Below are positions 7,399 through 13,602 of a DNA stretch of 21,495 nucleotides, one piece after another. A model generated the notes under the pieces. It saw nothing but the letters and a program-made list of their open reading frames with translations, was not told where the DNA came from and did not search any database. Each line of letters opens with the position of its first letter. Positions within the stretch are counted from its first letter, which is position 1. A program made the position numbers and the translations under genes. The DNA comes from a virus: IMG/VR virus record IMGVR_UViG_3300047550_005328, positions 1 through 21,495 of that record. One strand, 5' to 3'.

Positions 7399-7824
7399 AT
7401 GTTCAACGGAACCCTTACCGGCAACCTGGGCCGAGATCCCGACTTCCAGACCACGCAGTCTGGCCAGATGGTGGCGAAGTTCTCGCTTGCCGTTCGCCAG
7501 CCCAAGAAGGACGCACCTGCGTTCTGGGTCAAAGTGGAGGTCTGGGGCAAACAGGCCGAGTACGTCGCCAACTACTTGAAGAAGGGCGCCAGCGTTTGCG
7601 TCACCGGACAGGTGGCGGAGGAGACCTGGAACGACAAGAACACCGGCGAGCTCAAAAAGGCCGTCGTGATCAAGAACGCCTCCGTGGAGAGCTGGCAGGC
7701 TCGAGCCGAGCAGGCACCTGCTCCTACGCCCGCTCCTCGTCCAGCACCAGTTGTGACGGTCGCTGCTCAGAGCGTCGCTGATAATTTCGCCGGTGACGTC
7801 ATCAACGACGACATTCCCTTCTGA
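7399..7824 (+). CDS. ssb: Single-stranded DNA-binding protein
   Basis: SSB of 141 aa with an OB fold. It begins MFNGTLTGNLGRDPDF and includes AKFSLAVRQ, FWVKVEVWGKQAEYVANYLKKGASVCVTGQV and WNDKNTGELKKAVVIKNASVE, the standard SSB strand order. It is followed by a Pro/Ala-rich linker and the acidic tip NDDIPF, which recruits partner proteins in bacterial SSBs. It would protect single strands made during replication and by the RecE-like nuclease. ATG at 7399 is chosen over the TTG at 7393. An intrinsic terminator follows at once. Confidence 0.95.
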   Translation: MFNGTLTGNLGRDPDFQTTQSGQMVAKFSLAVRQPKKDAPAFWVKVEVWGKQAEYVANYLKKGASVCVTGQVAEETWNDKNTGELKKAVVIKNASVESWQARAEQAPAPTPAPRPAPVVTVAAQSVADNFAGDVINDDIPF

Positions 7825-7838
7825 TCTACGACAACATC

Positions 7839-7866
7839 GGCCCGAGTCTTTCGGGCCATTTTTATT
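7839..7866 (+). terminator. Rho-independent terminator after ssb
   Basis: GGCCCGA (7839-7845) pairs with TCGGGCC (7851-7857) across a five-base loop. ATTTTTATTT follows. It ends the recombination operon 15 bases after the SSB stop. Confidence 0.85.
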
Positions 7867-7883
7867 TCGATCTGTTGCAACGA

Positions 7884-8360
7884 ATGAAGCTCACTTTTCG
7901 CAGTCACGAGTTCGGTCGCGATGTCGCTTTGGAAGAGGTCTACGAGATGGATCTCGAGAACGTCAGACGGTTTCACGTTGAACTGACGATTGCGGTTCAG
8001 GGCATGGACGACGCGATCATGCAAGCGCTGAGGCTTGAGAACGACGCCGGCATGCCGTTCGATCGGGACTGGATGCACAAGACCCGGAAGAAGCGTCGGA
8101 TCACGATTGCGTTTGCCAGCGAAGCCAAGCGCCGGCTGATGAAGCTGGAAGGGTTTGAGCCGATCAAGCGGCAGTCGATCTACGACGCTCAGCGCACCAA
8201 GTTCCAGATCATGCGGCACGACAAGCTGCGAGAGCTGCTGAAGGATGAGCTTGGCCCTGGTGTGCTCGAGGAGATCGAGAGCGAGGCGCACGAGGCCGCT
8301 GAAGAGCTGTTCAGGACGTGGCTGACCGAGAACAAGTACGAGCAGGTGTACGTGACATGA
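7884..8360 (+). CDS. Hypothetical charged helical protein
   Basis: First gene of the small-gene train (158 aa from ATG 7884; a TTG at 7875 is possible). It is strongly charged and predicted helical, with MDLENVRRFHVELTIAVQGMDDAI, a DWMHKTRKKRRITIAF basic strand and a long acidic C-terminal helix (LLKDELGPGVLEEIESEAHEAAEELF). I do not recognise it. No clear promoter was found between it and the ssb terminator, so it depends on read-through or on a promoter inside ssb. The stop overlaps the next small reading frame in ATGA. Confidence 0.75.
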   Translation: MKLTFRSHEFGRDVALEEVYEMDLENVRRFHVELTIAVQGMDDAIMQALRLENDAGMPFDRDWMHKTRKKRRITIAFASEAKRRLMKLEGFEPIKRQSIYDAQRTKFQIMRHDKLRELLKDELGPGVLEEIESEAHEAAEELFRTWLTENKYEQVYVT

Positions 8361-8425
8361 AGAAATGCGACAGGGTCACTGCCGGTGGCGCGGTGCCTTG
8401 CTTTGATGTGCGGGGTTCTGCCTAG
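8357..8425 (+). CDS. Possible 22-aa microprotein
   Basis: A short reading frame beginning MKKCDRVTAGG and ending FDVRGSA, with its ATG overlapping the previous stop in ATGA. It ends just before a strong AGGAGG ribosome site used by the next gene. The coupling pattern matches the surrounding genes, but the peptide has no recognisable feature, so coding is uncertain. Confidence 0.3.
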   Translation: MKKCDRVTAGGAVPCFDVRGSA

Positions 8426-8433
8426 GAGGGCGA

Positions 8434-8709
8434 ATGACATTCCTTGAGGTCGTCGGTGCCGTGGCATTGGTCATGGCTGCCGCCGGCGCTGTCCGAAGGG
8501 TGATTCACAAGCCGGAACCGTTGATCTCGATGTCGACAGCCGAGATACACATGGGCGTGGCAATTCGCGACGCTTTCCAGGCTGGGATGCTGTGCGCAGC
8601 GGACATCGTTACCCATAGCGGCAACGAAGCCCTTGCGGGCGACATTCGCAAAACCGTTGAGTACGTGCGACTCAACGGTGCAAACGACAACCGATTCACA
8701 CACTCATGA
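8434..8709 (+). CDS. Membrane-anchored small protein
   Basis: A 91-aa protein with an N-terminal hydrophobic segment of about 18 residues (FLEVVGAVALVMAAAGAV) followed by RR, so the N-terminus would span or anchor in the membrane with the C-terminal part in the cytoplasm. The remainder contains IRDAFQAGMLCAADIVTHSGNEALAGDIRKTVEYV. The ATG is preceded by AGGAGG at a good distance, unusual in this train where coupling replaces ribosome sites. Function not recognised. The stop overlaps the next start (ATGA). Confidence 0.72.
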   Translation: MTFLEVVGAVALVMAAAGAVRRVIHKPEPLISMSTAEIHMGVAIRDAFQAGMLCAADIVTHSGNEALAGDIRKTVEYVRLNGANDNRFTHS

Positions 8710-8930
8710 AAGGCGGACCCGTTAGTTTTCAATGGCAGGAGCACCCTCAGGGCTTGTTCGGTCCGGGTGTCAGCAGGCCGGCTGAGCCGAAGCGAGCCAA
8801 GCCGTTCACGCTGATCGTGAAGCAGCAGACAGCGCGGCCGATCAAGGTCACGCTGATGGCCGAGAACAAGACGCTGGCGAAGCGCTATGCCGCAAATCGG
8901 TGGCCTGGTGCTGAGGTGGAGGCGGCATGA
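8706..8930 (+). CDS. Hypothetical basic protein
   Basis: A 74-aa protein whose second half (KPFTLIVKQQTARPIKVTLM) looks beta-rich, followed by a helix with LAKRYAANRWPGAEVEAA. The ending resembles short proteins in which a residue-to-position pattern such as AxNRWPGxxV closes a strand-helix-strand fold. No family recognised. It is joined to both neighbours by ATGA overlaps. Confidence 0.7.
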   Translation: MKGGPVSFQWQEHPQGLFGPGVSRPAEPKRAKPFTLIVKQQTARPIKVTLMAENKTLAKRYAANRWPGAEVEAA

Positions 8931-9073
8931 TCGAACCACCGATTGAACTGATCGAGCATTGGATCGAAGACGCGCTTGACATGATCCAAGAGGGCGTGAT
9001 CGACGCCGAGGCCATGCCGTTCCACATCGCGTTCTCCGCTGCAGAGTGGGGGTACAACCAAGCCAAGCAATGA
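8927..9073 (+). CDS. Acidic 48-aa microprotein
   Basis: A 48-aa, mostly helical and strongly acidic protein (MIEPPIELIEHWIEDALDM...GVIDAEAMPFHIAF) ending AAEWGYNQAKQ. It overlaps both neighbours by ATGA. The amphipathic, negatively charged sequence would suit a DNA-mimic or protein-binding inhibitor, but that is only a guess from composition. Confidence 0.6.
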   Translation: MIEPPIELIEHWIEDALDMIQEGVIDAEAMPFHIAFSAAEWGYNQAKQ

Positions 9074-9276
9074 ACTCACCCAAGAAGCTCTGCCACAAGT
9101 GCGGTCGCATGCTGGGCGGCTTTTACATCGATGACCGCTTCGTCGGTCCTGTTACCCACATTGCCACCTTCAAGCTGCGCACCTGTGACGTGTGCGGCAC
9201 CAAGGGTCCCGTCGCTGATCTGAACGACTTCGGCGGGCTGAAGAAGGACTGGCAGTACTACCTGAGGAAGCGATGA
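9070..9276 (+). CDS. Zinc-ribbon small protein
   Basis: A 68-aa protein with CHKCGRM near the N-terminus and CDVCGTKG about 35 residues later, the CX2C...CX2C arrangement of a zinc ribbon or treble clef. The C-terminal tail (DWQYYLRKR) is aromatic and basic. It may bind nucleic acid or a host protein. ATG at 9070 is taken because it overlaps the previous stop; an in-frame ATG at 9046 exists within the neighbour. Confidence 0.72.
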   Translation: MNSPKKLCHKCGRMLGGFYIDDRFVGPVTHIATFKLRTCDVCGTKGPVADLNDFGGLKKDWQYYLRKR

Positions 9277-9596
9277 CTCCTTCTTATCCCGAGAGCAGGC
9301 TGCTTGAGATCTACCGCGAGCAGATGAGCCCAGTTCACCCACCGGATGTGGTGACACTGATCCGCTGGGCTGACCGGATCGAGACCGCAGCGCAGTTCAA
9401 CGTGGCACGGCGCGGCTGGAGCTACGAGCGGGCCGGCACGTTGGTGGATGAAGTGAACGAGCTGATGCGGCTGTGGCGCTCAGAGCTGCCCATCTGGGTG
9501 GTCGAGATGCCCTGCGACGATGGCATGATCCACAGCCGCCACATCGAGGCGCCGACCTACGAGCAGGCGATTCAGCTCTGGGATCGACGGGGGTAG
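9273..9596 (+). CDS. Hypothetical protein
   Basis: A 107-aa protein, mainly helical in the first two thirds (VVTLIRWADRIETAAQFNVARR, GTLVDEVNELMRLW), then a short beta-like segment (WVVEMPCDDGMIHSRHIEAPTYEQAIQLW) resembling small two-strand-helix tails. I do not recognise a family. Its 3' end overlaps the convergent minus-strand gene at 9572-9775 by 25 bases. Confidence 0.72.
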   Translation: MTPSYPESRLLEIYREQMSPVHPPDVVTLIRWADRIETAAQFNVARRGWSYERAGTLVDEVNELMRLWRSELPIWVVEMPCDDGMIHSRHIEAPTYEQAIQLWDRRG

Positions 9597-9775
9597 TCCA
9601 TCAGCAGGAGCTCTAGCCGGGCGATCTCGTTGACCGCCTGCTGGAGCTGAAACTGCTGCTGGCAGCACAGCCGGTAGAGCATCGCTGTGCGTGGATCCTC
9701 TTTGCGGGCAGTGATTTCCACTTGCCACTTGTCTTCAGCCGTCATTTCAGCCTGCAACCATCGACCGAATTCCAT
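9572..9775 (-). CDS. Antisense-oriented coiled-coil small protein
   Basis: The only minus-strand gene in the small-gene train. The 67-aa sequence (DKWQVEITARKEDPRTAML, then CCQQQFQLQQAVNEIARLELLLMD) is a convincing amphipathic helix with coiled-coil character. The plus-strand alternative across the same bases is Ser/Cys-rich and unconvincing. From ATG 9775 it begins head-to-head with the plus-strand gene at 9774, sharing CATG. An internal ATG at 9745 has an AGG six bases upstream and may be the true start, giving 57 aa. No family recognised. Confidence 0.65.
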   Translation of the reverse strand: MEFGRWLQAEMTAEDKWQVEITARKEDPRTAMLYRLCCQQQFQLQQAVNEIARLELLLMDYPRRSQS

Positions 9776-10271
9776 GGATCAACGGGAAGAGGACTTGTCC
9801 ACCGTAGGCAGCGGTGTCTGTGGCCATCAAAACAACAGGATTGTTTCCACTGGTCTGAATTATGACGGCACCAGGTACAAGGTTCGCTTGTGCAAGGACT
9901 GCGGCCACCGCTGGATGGAGGGCCGCGTCTATGCGCAGCGCCGCAAGCTGTCGGACGAGGACGTGCTGGAGATTCTCGCGACGCCACGCACGGTATCGGA
10001 CAGGATCATGGCCGAGCGCTTTGGTGTGAGCCGGGAGGCGGTGCGCCAGGTGCGGGCAGGGTTGATCCACGCGACGGTGGCCGCTGAAATCGATCGATCG
10101 CAGGCTGGGCGGCTGTGCAGCAGCTGCTCGTTTTTCGACCTCGAGGATGGCTGCCTGATGCAGTTTCCAGATTTTGAGGAGCTCGGGCCGGCGTTCGCCA
10201 GGGAATGCAACGCCTATGTAACGAGTTGCGACAAGCCGGCTGCGTCACCCAGCGCCGGCAGCCAAGATTGA
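9774..10271 (+). CDS. Zinc-ribbon/HTH DNA-binding protein with a four-Cys module
   Basis: A 165-aa three-part protein. Part 1 (about 13-50) is a C/H-rich ribbon, with C16, H18, C40 and C43 around a strand pair ending CGHRWMEGRV. Part 2 (59-100) is a helix-turn-helix: LSDEDVLEILATPRTVSDRIM then AERFGVSREAVRQVRAGL. Part 3 (115-148) is CX2C-X8-C-X17-C with a Pro, Gly and FA between, ending C145-N-A-Y, and it is shared with the product of 15047-15385. This arrangement points to a DNA-binding regulator or nuclease accessory. No ribosome site is visible before ATG 9774. The frame is open upstream to 9687, but that part overlaps the minus-strand gene and reads as its shadow. Confidence 0.75.
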   Translation: MDQREEDLSTVGSGVCGHQNNRIVSTGLNYDGTRYKVRLCKDCGHRWMEGRVYAQRRKLSDEDVLEILATPRTVSDRIMAERFGVSREAVRQVRAGLIHATVAAEIDRSQAGRLCSSCSFFDLEDGCLMQFPDFEELGPAFARECNAYVTSCDKPAASPSAGSQD

Positions 10272-10289
10272 CCCGTCACCCAGACACCC

Positions 10290-10409
10290 ATGAAGCGCAT
10301 TCTCATCTTCATCATCCCTGTCCTGACCATCGCCGCGATCGTGCATGAGCACGCCGTGCGCTGCCAGACCGCTGCTACTCCGGCAGGTCAGCTGCCGATC
10401 TGCGAATGA
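10290..10409 (+). CDS. Single-TM or secreted 39-aa microprotein
   Basis: A 39-aa peptide with MKR then a hydrophobic run (ILIFIIPVLTIAAIV), followed by HEHAVRCQTAATPAGQ and a terminal PICE. This is either a signal-anchor membrane peptide or a short signal sequence. The stop overlaps the next ATG in ATGA. No function recognised. Confidence 0.6.
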   Translation: MKRILIFIIPVLTIAAIVHEHAVRCQTAATPAGQLPICE

Positions 10410-10597
10410 CCTTGCGCAACTACCACTTCACCATTCCACAGTCGAACATCTTCGACTTTGTTACCGCTGAGAGCTTTACTGATGCCAAAGCAAAAGCTTT
10501 TGACGAATACGGCCCCTGGTGGAGCCTCATCGAATGGCTCGACCCGGGCGATGACGTTGAACGACGCGCTGGCCCCCTGGATGGTGGTGCGCGATGA
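10406..10597 (+). CDS. Hypothetical 63-aa protein
   Basis: Begins MTLRNYHFTIPQSNIFDFVTA and continues with an EAFDEYG-like helix (SFTDAKAKAFDEYGPWW) and EWLDPGDDVE. The strand-helix-strand pattern resembles small proteins in which a beta hairpin is followed by an A-rich helix. It overlaps the next gene (10551) by 47 bases in another frame, and its last residues (RRAGPLDGGAR) may be read-through of that overlap. Confidence 0.65.
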   Translation: MTLRNYHFTIPQSNIFDFVTAESFTDAKAKAFDEYGPWWSLIEWLDPGDDVERRAGPLDGGAR

Positions 10598-10802
10598 CGT
10601 CGACTGGGACAGCTGCCCAGACAAGATCTGGGACCAGCTGCTGAGCCAGGCGCCAAAGGTCGCAGCCATCAGCCGGTTCTGGTTCCTGAAAGGGATCCAC
10701 CGCGCCATCGCCGAGATGGAGCGCAAGATCGACGGCAAGCCGCTCTGGTCGACCCGTCAAGAACTCATCGATCACCTCAACTCGATCAATGCACCCAACT
10801 GA
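10551..10802 (+). CDS. Hypothetical 83-aa helical protein
   Basis: Starts MTLNDALAPWMVV, with WDSCPDKIWDQLLSQAPKVAAISRFWFLKGIHRAIAEM and a terminal LWSTRQELIDHLNSIN, all helical. A second possible start is the ATG at 10581 (MVVRDD). No ribosome site is strong at either. It overlaps the upstream gene by 47 bases and the downstream alpha-CTD-like gene by 14. No family recognised. Confidence 0.65.
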   Translation: MTLNDALAPWMVVRDDVDWDSCPDKIWDQLLSQAPKVAAISRFWFLKGIHRAIAEMERKIDGKPLWSTRQELIDHLNSINAPN

Positions 10803-11178
10803 AGACGACTTCCGGCTGATACCGGAGACCACGGTCTACATGAGCACCAGAACCATTAACTCACTGTTGCGCGGTGGGTATCTGACGGCCGAGCAGATCA
10901 TGTTGGCCAGCAGCGACGACCTGATGAAGCTGAAGAACTTCGGTCTGCAGGCGCTGGCTGAGGTGGCTGCCTGGCGCGATGCGCTGATGGAGCCTGATCC
11001 GCGGCTGTACAAGGAGACTTTTGATGTGGTCGCCGAGGCGCTGGATGGATGCGGCTCGATCATGGCCGACCACGAGGCGGTGGTGGCGATGAAGACGATC
11101 TGGGGGCTGATCGCCCGCGGGCCGTTCACCGCCAGCCGGATCCGTCAGATGCTGATGCCACCGGAGGTGCAGTCGTGA
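10789..11178 (+). CDS. RNA polymerase alpha-CTD-like HhH protein
   Basis: A 129-aa protein whose residues 17-60 read like the C-terminal domain of the RNA polymerase alpha subunit: STRTINSLLRGGYLTAEQI, ASSDDLMKLKNFGLQALAEV. Set against E. coli alpha with no gap, R21 falls on R265, N24 on N268, N50 on N294 and G52 on G296, the main DNA-contacting positions; K298 and S299 are Q54 and A55. The second half (EVVA to EVQS) is a different helical segment. It could bind UP-element-like DNA or compete with host alpha-CTD for activators. Function is inference; the helix-hairpin-helix resemblance is what I see. It is followed by an AP2 gene through a GTGA overlap. Confidence 0.75.
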   Translation: MHPTEDDFRLIPETTVYMSTRTINSLLRGGYLTAEQIMLASSDDLMKLKNFGLQALAEVAAWRDALMEPDPRLYKETFDVVAEALDGCGSIMADHEAVVAMKTIWGLIARGPFTASRIRQMLMPPEVQS

Positions 11179-11438
11179 AGCGCCTCATGAGCGACAAGGA
11201 CTACTACCTGTCGATGGCCAACCGGCCGCTGCCGAAGGGGAAGTTCAGCAAGTACCGCGGGGTGCAGAAGAATACAAATCCCAAGAAGCCGTATCGCGCT
11301 GCATTCCGGTACAAGGGCAAGCAGTACATGCTCGGAGCGTTTGAAACCGAGATCAAGGCTGCGCTTGCGTACAACAAGGCAGCGCTGGCGGTGATCGGTG
11401 AGTACGCGCTGCTGAATGAGGTGCCGAGTGATGAGTGA
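11175..11438 (+). CDS. AP2-domain DNA-binding protein
   Basis: An 87-aa protein with a stand-alone AP2/ERF-like domain: SKYRGVQKN, YRAAFRYKGKQYMLGAFETE, AALAYNKAAL and a closing IGEYALLN. This is the three-strand plus helix order found in phage homing endonucleases and plant transcription factors. There is no nuclease domain, so it may be a DNA-binding regulator or the remains of an HNH-AP2 endonuclease. The GTG at 11175 follows GGAGG (11163-11167) by seven bases and overlaps the previous stop (GTGA). ATG 11187 is an alternative. Confidence 0.85.
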   Translation: MKRLMSDKDYYLSMANRPLPKGKFSKYRGVQKNTNPKKPYRAAFRYKGKQYMLGAFETEIKAALAYNKAALAVIGEYALLNEVPSDE

Positions 11439-11655
11439 CGTGATTGCGACGATCATGGCCGTGGCTATTCACCGCGAAAACGACAACCCCTGCTATGCGG
11501 AGGGTGTGATCGAGCTCCGGATGGCCGACGAAACCGGCGGAGCGTTCTTTGAGCTGCGACAGGAGGATGTCGGACCGATCCGCGCTGACCTCGAGGATCT
11601 GGAGCTGCTGGCCAAGCAGGCACGGCGGCTGATGCGCCAGAAGGGGGTGTGGTGA
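11431..11655 (+). CDS. Hypothetical 74-aa protein
   Basis: Short beta-rich then helical protein: IATIMAVAIHREN, AEGVIELRMADETGGAFFELRQEDVGP, then a helix DLEDLELLAKQARRLMRQ. The pattern looks like a small two-layer fold. The eight-base overlap with the AP2 gene (ATGAGTGA) is one of several such junctions. No family recognised. Confidence 0.72.
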   Translation: MSDVIATIMAVAIHRENDNPCYAEGVIELRMADETGGAFFELRQEDVGPIRADLEDLELLAKQARRLMRQKGVW

Positions 11656-11999
11656 TGACTGACCAACACCCGATCACCCCACCGCCGGAGCTGGTGCAGC
11701 AGTGGGAAGCAGACGCCACGATCAGCCGAGAAGCTGCGTCTTCGTGGACTGCGGCTTTTGCCACCCGTGCCGCCCAGTGGGGCGCAGACACTGAGCTGGA
11801 GGCGTGCTGTGAGTGGCTAAAGAAAAATACTAATTACCACATGACTATTGAATACCTCCGCGCTGCCCGCCGCCCCAAGCCGCCGAGCTTGAAGGAGCAG
11901 GCGCTGGCTGCACTGGGACGGTACATGACCGGGGAAACAATTCTCACCAAGGACTCCCTTGACACCATCCGCCGCGCCCTAGAGGCGCTGCCCGAATGA
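11655..11999 (+). CDS. Hypothetical protein, cyanophage-style small protein
   Basis: A 114-aa protein beginning MTDQHPITPPPELVQQWEADA, with AAQWGADTELEACCEWLKK, ARRPKPPSLKEQALAAL and DTIRRALEALPE at the end. I associate this sequence style with variable small proteins in picocyanobacterial phages, but know no function. The start overlaps the previous stop in TGATG. The segment 11820-11850 is AT-richer than its surroundings (KKNTNYHM), as if locally replaced. Confidence 0.72.
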   Translation: MTDQHPITPPPELVQQWEADATISREAASSWTAAFATRAAQWGADTELEACCEWLKKNTNYHMTIEYLRAARRPKPPSLKEQALAALGRYMTGETILTKDSLDTIRRALEALPE

Positions 12000-12208
12000 A
12001 GTATCTAACAGGCCACAGTCAAGAAATCCGAGGTCTACTTGTAGCTCTCGGCATTGAGTGCAAGGGCGTCACTGGGCTTCGCTTAATTGTTGAACCCGAT
12101 CGCATTGTTCGGCTTGAACTGGAGCGATTGGTTACTGACGATGAAGTAGCAGAGCTGACGACATGGATCTTGAAGCAAAACATTGAAGCCGAGCAACTCG
12201 ATGGCTGA
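11996..12208 (+). CDS. Hypothetical 70-aa protein
   Basis: Starts MKYLTGHSQEIRGLLVALGIE, followed by a beta-rich middle (LRLIVEPDRIVRLELERLVTDDEV) and a helix with LTTWILKQNIEAEQLDG. The fold looks like a small ferredoxin-like or strand-helix domain. ATGA overlap upstream and an eight-base overlap (ATGGCTGA) downstream. Codon use is less GC-biased than its neighbours. Confidence 0.7.
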   Translation: MKYLTGHSQEIRGLLVALGIECKGVTGLRLIVEPDRIVRLELERLVTDDEVAELTTWILKQNIEAEQLDG

Positions 12209-12632
12209 CTTCCGAACACTTTGCGCTGAGCTTGTTGACTGCTTGGAAAAAGCCAACTGGCCCTTGCGGTATAAGACTGTCTTTGGGATCTGCCTTGACA
12301 ACGCCCGCGCCGCCTTGGCCCAGCCCGAGCCGCAGGGGCCGACGGATGAGGAGCTATGGGAGCTGTATGACGAAATGGGCGGAGTTCCAGAAGACTCTGC
12401 GTGGTGCCTTAACTACGCCCGCGCCGTCCTTGCCCGCTGGGGCCGCCCCGCCATCGAGCCGGTGCCTGTCGCTGAGCGCCTGCCAGGGCCGGAGGACTGC
12501 GATGCGGAGGGCTGCTGCTGGGTTGCCAGCGAGGACTGTCCTGCCTGGCACCGTGTCAGCCGTCACTATGACGCCTGGCATTACTGGCTCCCCCACCACG
12601 CGTTGCCGGTGCCGCAGCAGGAGGCTGCGTGA
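12201..12632 (+). CDS. Modular protein with DUF551-like C-terminus
   Basis: A 143-aa protein in two parts. The N-terminus (DFRTLCAELVDCLEKANWPLRYKTVF, then NARAALAQ) is paralogous to that of the product of 13091-13453. The C-terminus (PVAERLPGPEDCDAEGCCWVAS, DAWHYWLPHHALPVP) has the order of DUF551 proteins: xVxERLP, CCWV, then THWLP-like WHYWLP and PVP. DUF551 occurs widely in phages with unknown role. An ARAVLARWGRP segment sits between. The gene looks like a fusion of exchangeable pieces. Confidence 0.72.
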   Translation: MADFRTLCAELVDCLEKANWPLRYKTVFGICLDNARAALAQPEPQGPTDEELWELYDEMGGVPEDSAWCLNYARAVLARWGRPAIEPVPVAERLPGPEDCDAEGCCWVASEDCPAWHRVSRHYDAWHYWLPHHALPVPQQEAA

Positions 12633-12700
12633 TGATTTCCATGGTGATTGCTTTCATCGCTGTCTTCCTCATCGGCTTATTCGTAGGTAGCCTGCGATGA
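12632..12700 (+). CDS. 22-aa transmembrane microprotein
   Basis: Sequence MISMVIAFIAVFLIGLFVG then SLR, a single hydrophobic helix over almost its whole length. Its ATG overlaps the previous stop (TGATG) and its stop overlaps the next ATG (ATGA). It is very short, but the coupling at both ends and the clean membrane helix support it. Confidence 0.55.
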   Translation: MISMVIAFIAVFLIGLFVGSLR

Positions 12701-12843
12701 CGCGATGGTTTTCTATCCGCAAAGCTGAGTTTGACAAAACATTCTTTGTTGGCATTGGCTTTGGCGGGGACATTCTGAAGATTGAACTCGCTGTAATTGT
12801 CGTGATCGGACCTCGTGTAATCTGCCTCGGACCCCACAAATGA
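12697..12843 (+). CDS. 48-aa protein, probably beta-rich
   Basis: Begins MTRWFSIRKAEFDKTFFVGIGFGG, then IELAVIVVIGPRVICLGPHK. The strands WFSI, FFVGIGF and AVIVVIGP suggest a small beta-sheet fold or a membrane-contacting peptide. ATGA overlaps join it to the microprotein before it and the gene after it. No family recognised. Confidence 0.62.
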   Translation: MTRWFSIRKAEFDKTFFVGIGFGGDILKIELAVIVVIGPRVICLGPHK

Positions 12844-13094
12844 CTGACCTCTCACCTGCCGCAATCGCAGTTGATGATGCCCTAGCTGCTTGTATCCAGC
12901 TTCAAGGCGAAATAATCCGTGCTCGCCCTCTCGCTGCCGCCGCCCTGCGTGCTGCTGCGGATCAGGTGGTGCCAGCTGTGGATGATCGAGAATGGTGGCC
13001 TGGTAACTGCCGCGAAAGGAACATCAAGGCCGAGCAGCAAGACATCCGCCGCGAACTCCTCGCCATTGCCGCCGAGCTGGAGGGTGCGCAGTGA
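12840..13094 (+). CDS. Hypothetical Ala-rich helical protein
   Basis: An 84-aa protein with LSPAAIAVDDALAACIQLQGEI, AAAALRAAADQVVP and IRRELLAIAAELEGAQ. The AAALRAAADQVVP...IRRELLAIAAELEG pattern is one I associate with variable small proteins of cyanophages. It is helical, with a conserved-looking Trp pair (EWWPGNC) in the middle. The stop overlaps the next GTG start (GTGA). Confidence 0.7.
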   Translation: MTDLSPAAIAVDDALAACIQLQGEIIRARPLAAAALRAAADQVVPAVDDREWWPGNCRERNIKAEQQDIRRELLAIAAELEGAQ

Positions 13095-13453
13095 CCACCG
13101 ACTTTCGCGCACTGTGCGTTGAGCTGACCGACTGCCTTGAGAAGGCCGACTGGCCGCACCGCTACAAAGTCGTGTTCCAGCAGTGGACGGACATCGCTCG
13201 CGCCGCCCTTGCCGAATCAGATGGACCGGCTGTGTCCGATGACAGGGAGCCGGCCTCTGTCATGGATCAGCTTAAGTACCAGCTCTTCCTCAAAGTGAAA
13301 GCTGATCTGATCCGCGAGGTGATCAACCAAGCCTTGAAAGACACCGCTTCAGTCCACTGGCGTGTGACCGACACCGGCGAGCAGATCGTTCGGGTTGGCG
13401 ATCTGCTGAGATGGGCTGAGCAGGCTGCAAGCAAAATCGAGCAACAAGCATGA
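13091..13453 (+). CDS. Modular protein, N-terminal paralogue of the 12201 gene product
   Basis: A 120-aa protein starting with GTG. Its N-terminus (DFRALCVELTDCLEKADWPHRY) is plainly related to that of the product of 12201-12632, while the DNA has diverged. The C-terminal half is different: KYQLFLKVKADLIREVINQALKD and TDTGEQIVRVGDLLRWAEQA. The two genes therefore share a head and have different tails. Confidence 0.7.
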   Translation: MTTDFRALCVELTDCLEKADWPHRYKVVFQQWTDIARAALAESDGPAVSDDREPASVMDQLKYQLFLKVKADLIREVINQALKDTASVHWRVTDTGEQIVRVGDLLRWAEQAASKIEQQA

Positions 13454-13602
13454 CTATCGAAGAAGCCAAAGCCGCTAAGGCAGCACTGCGCGAGCGGATT
13501 CGTCTGGCGCTGCGCGAATTCACCAGGGACACGGGCCTCACGGTGGAACGCTTGGAGCTCAGTCCTCCTCATTACTGGGTAGACATAGAGGTGCAGTTGT
13601 GA
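13450..13602 (+). CDS. 50-aa small protein
   Basis: MTIEEAKAAKAALRERIRLAL is a charged helix, continuing into REFTRDTGLTVERLELSPP and the beta-like HYWVDIEVQL. It looks like a helix plus a two-strand hairpin. ATGA overlap upstream and GTGA overlap downstream. Function not recognised. Confidence 0.68.
   Translation: MTIEEAKAAKAALRERIRLALREFTRDTGLTVERLELSPPHYWVDIEVQL

Noticed and set aside
9687-9773. N-terminal extension of the zinc/HTH gene
   Set aside because: It overlaps the minus-strand coiled-coil gene and is Ser/Cys-rich; the ATG at 9774 gives a sensible protein.
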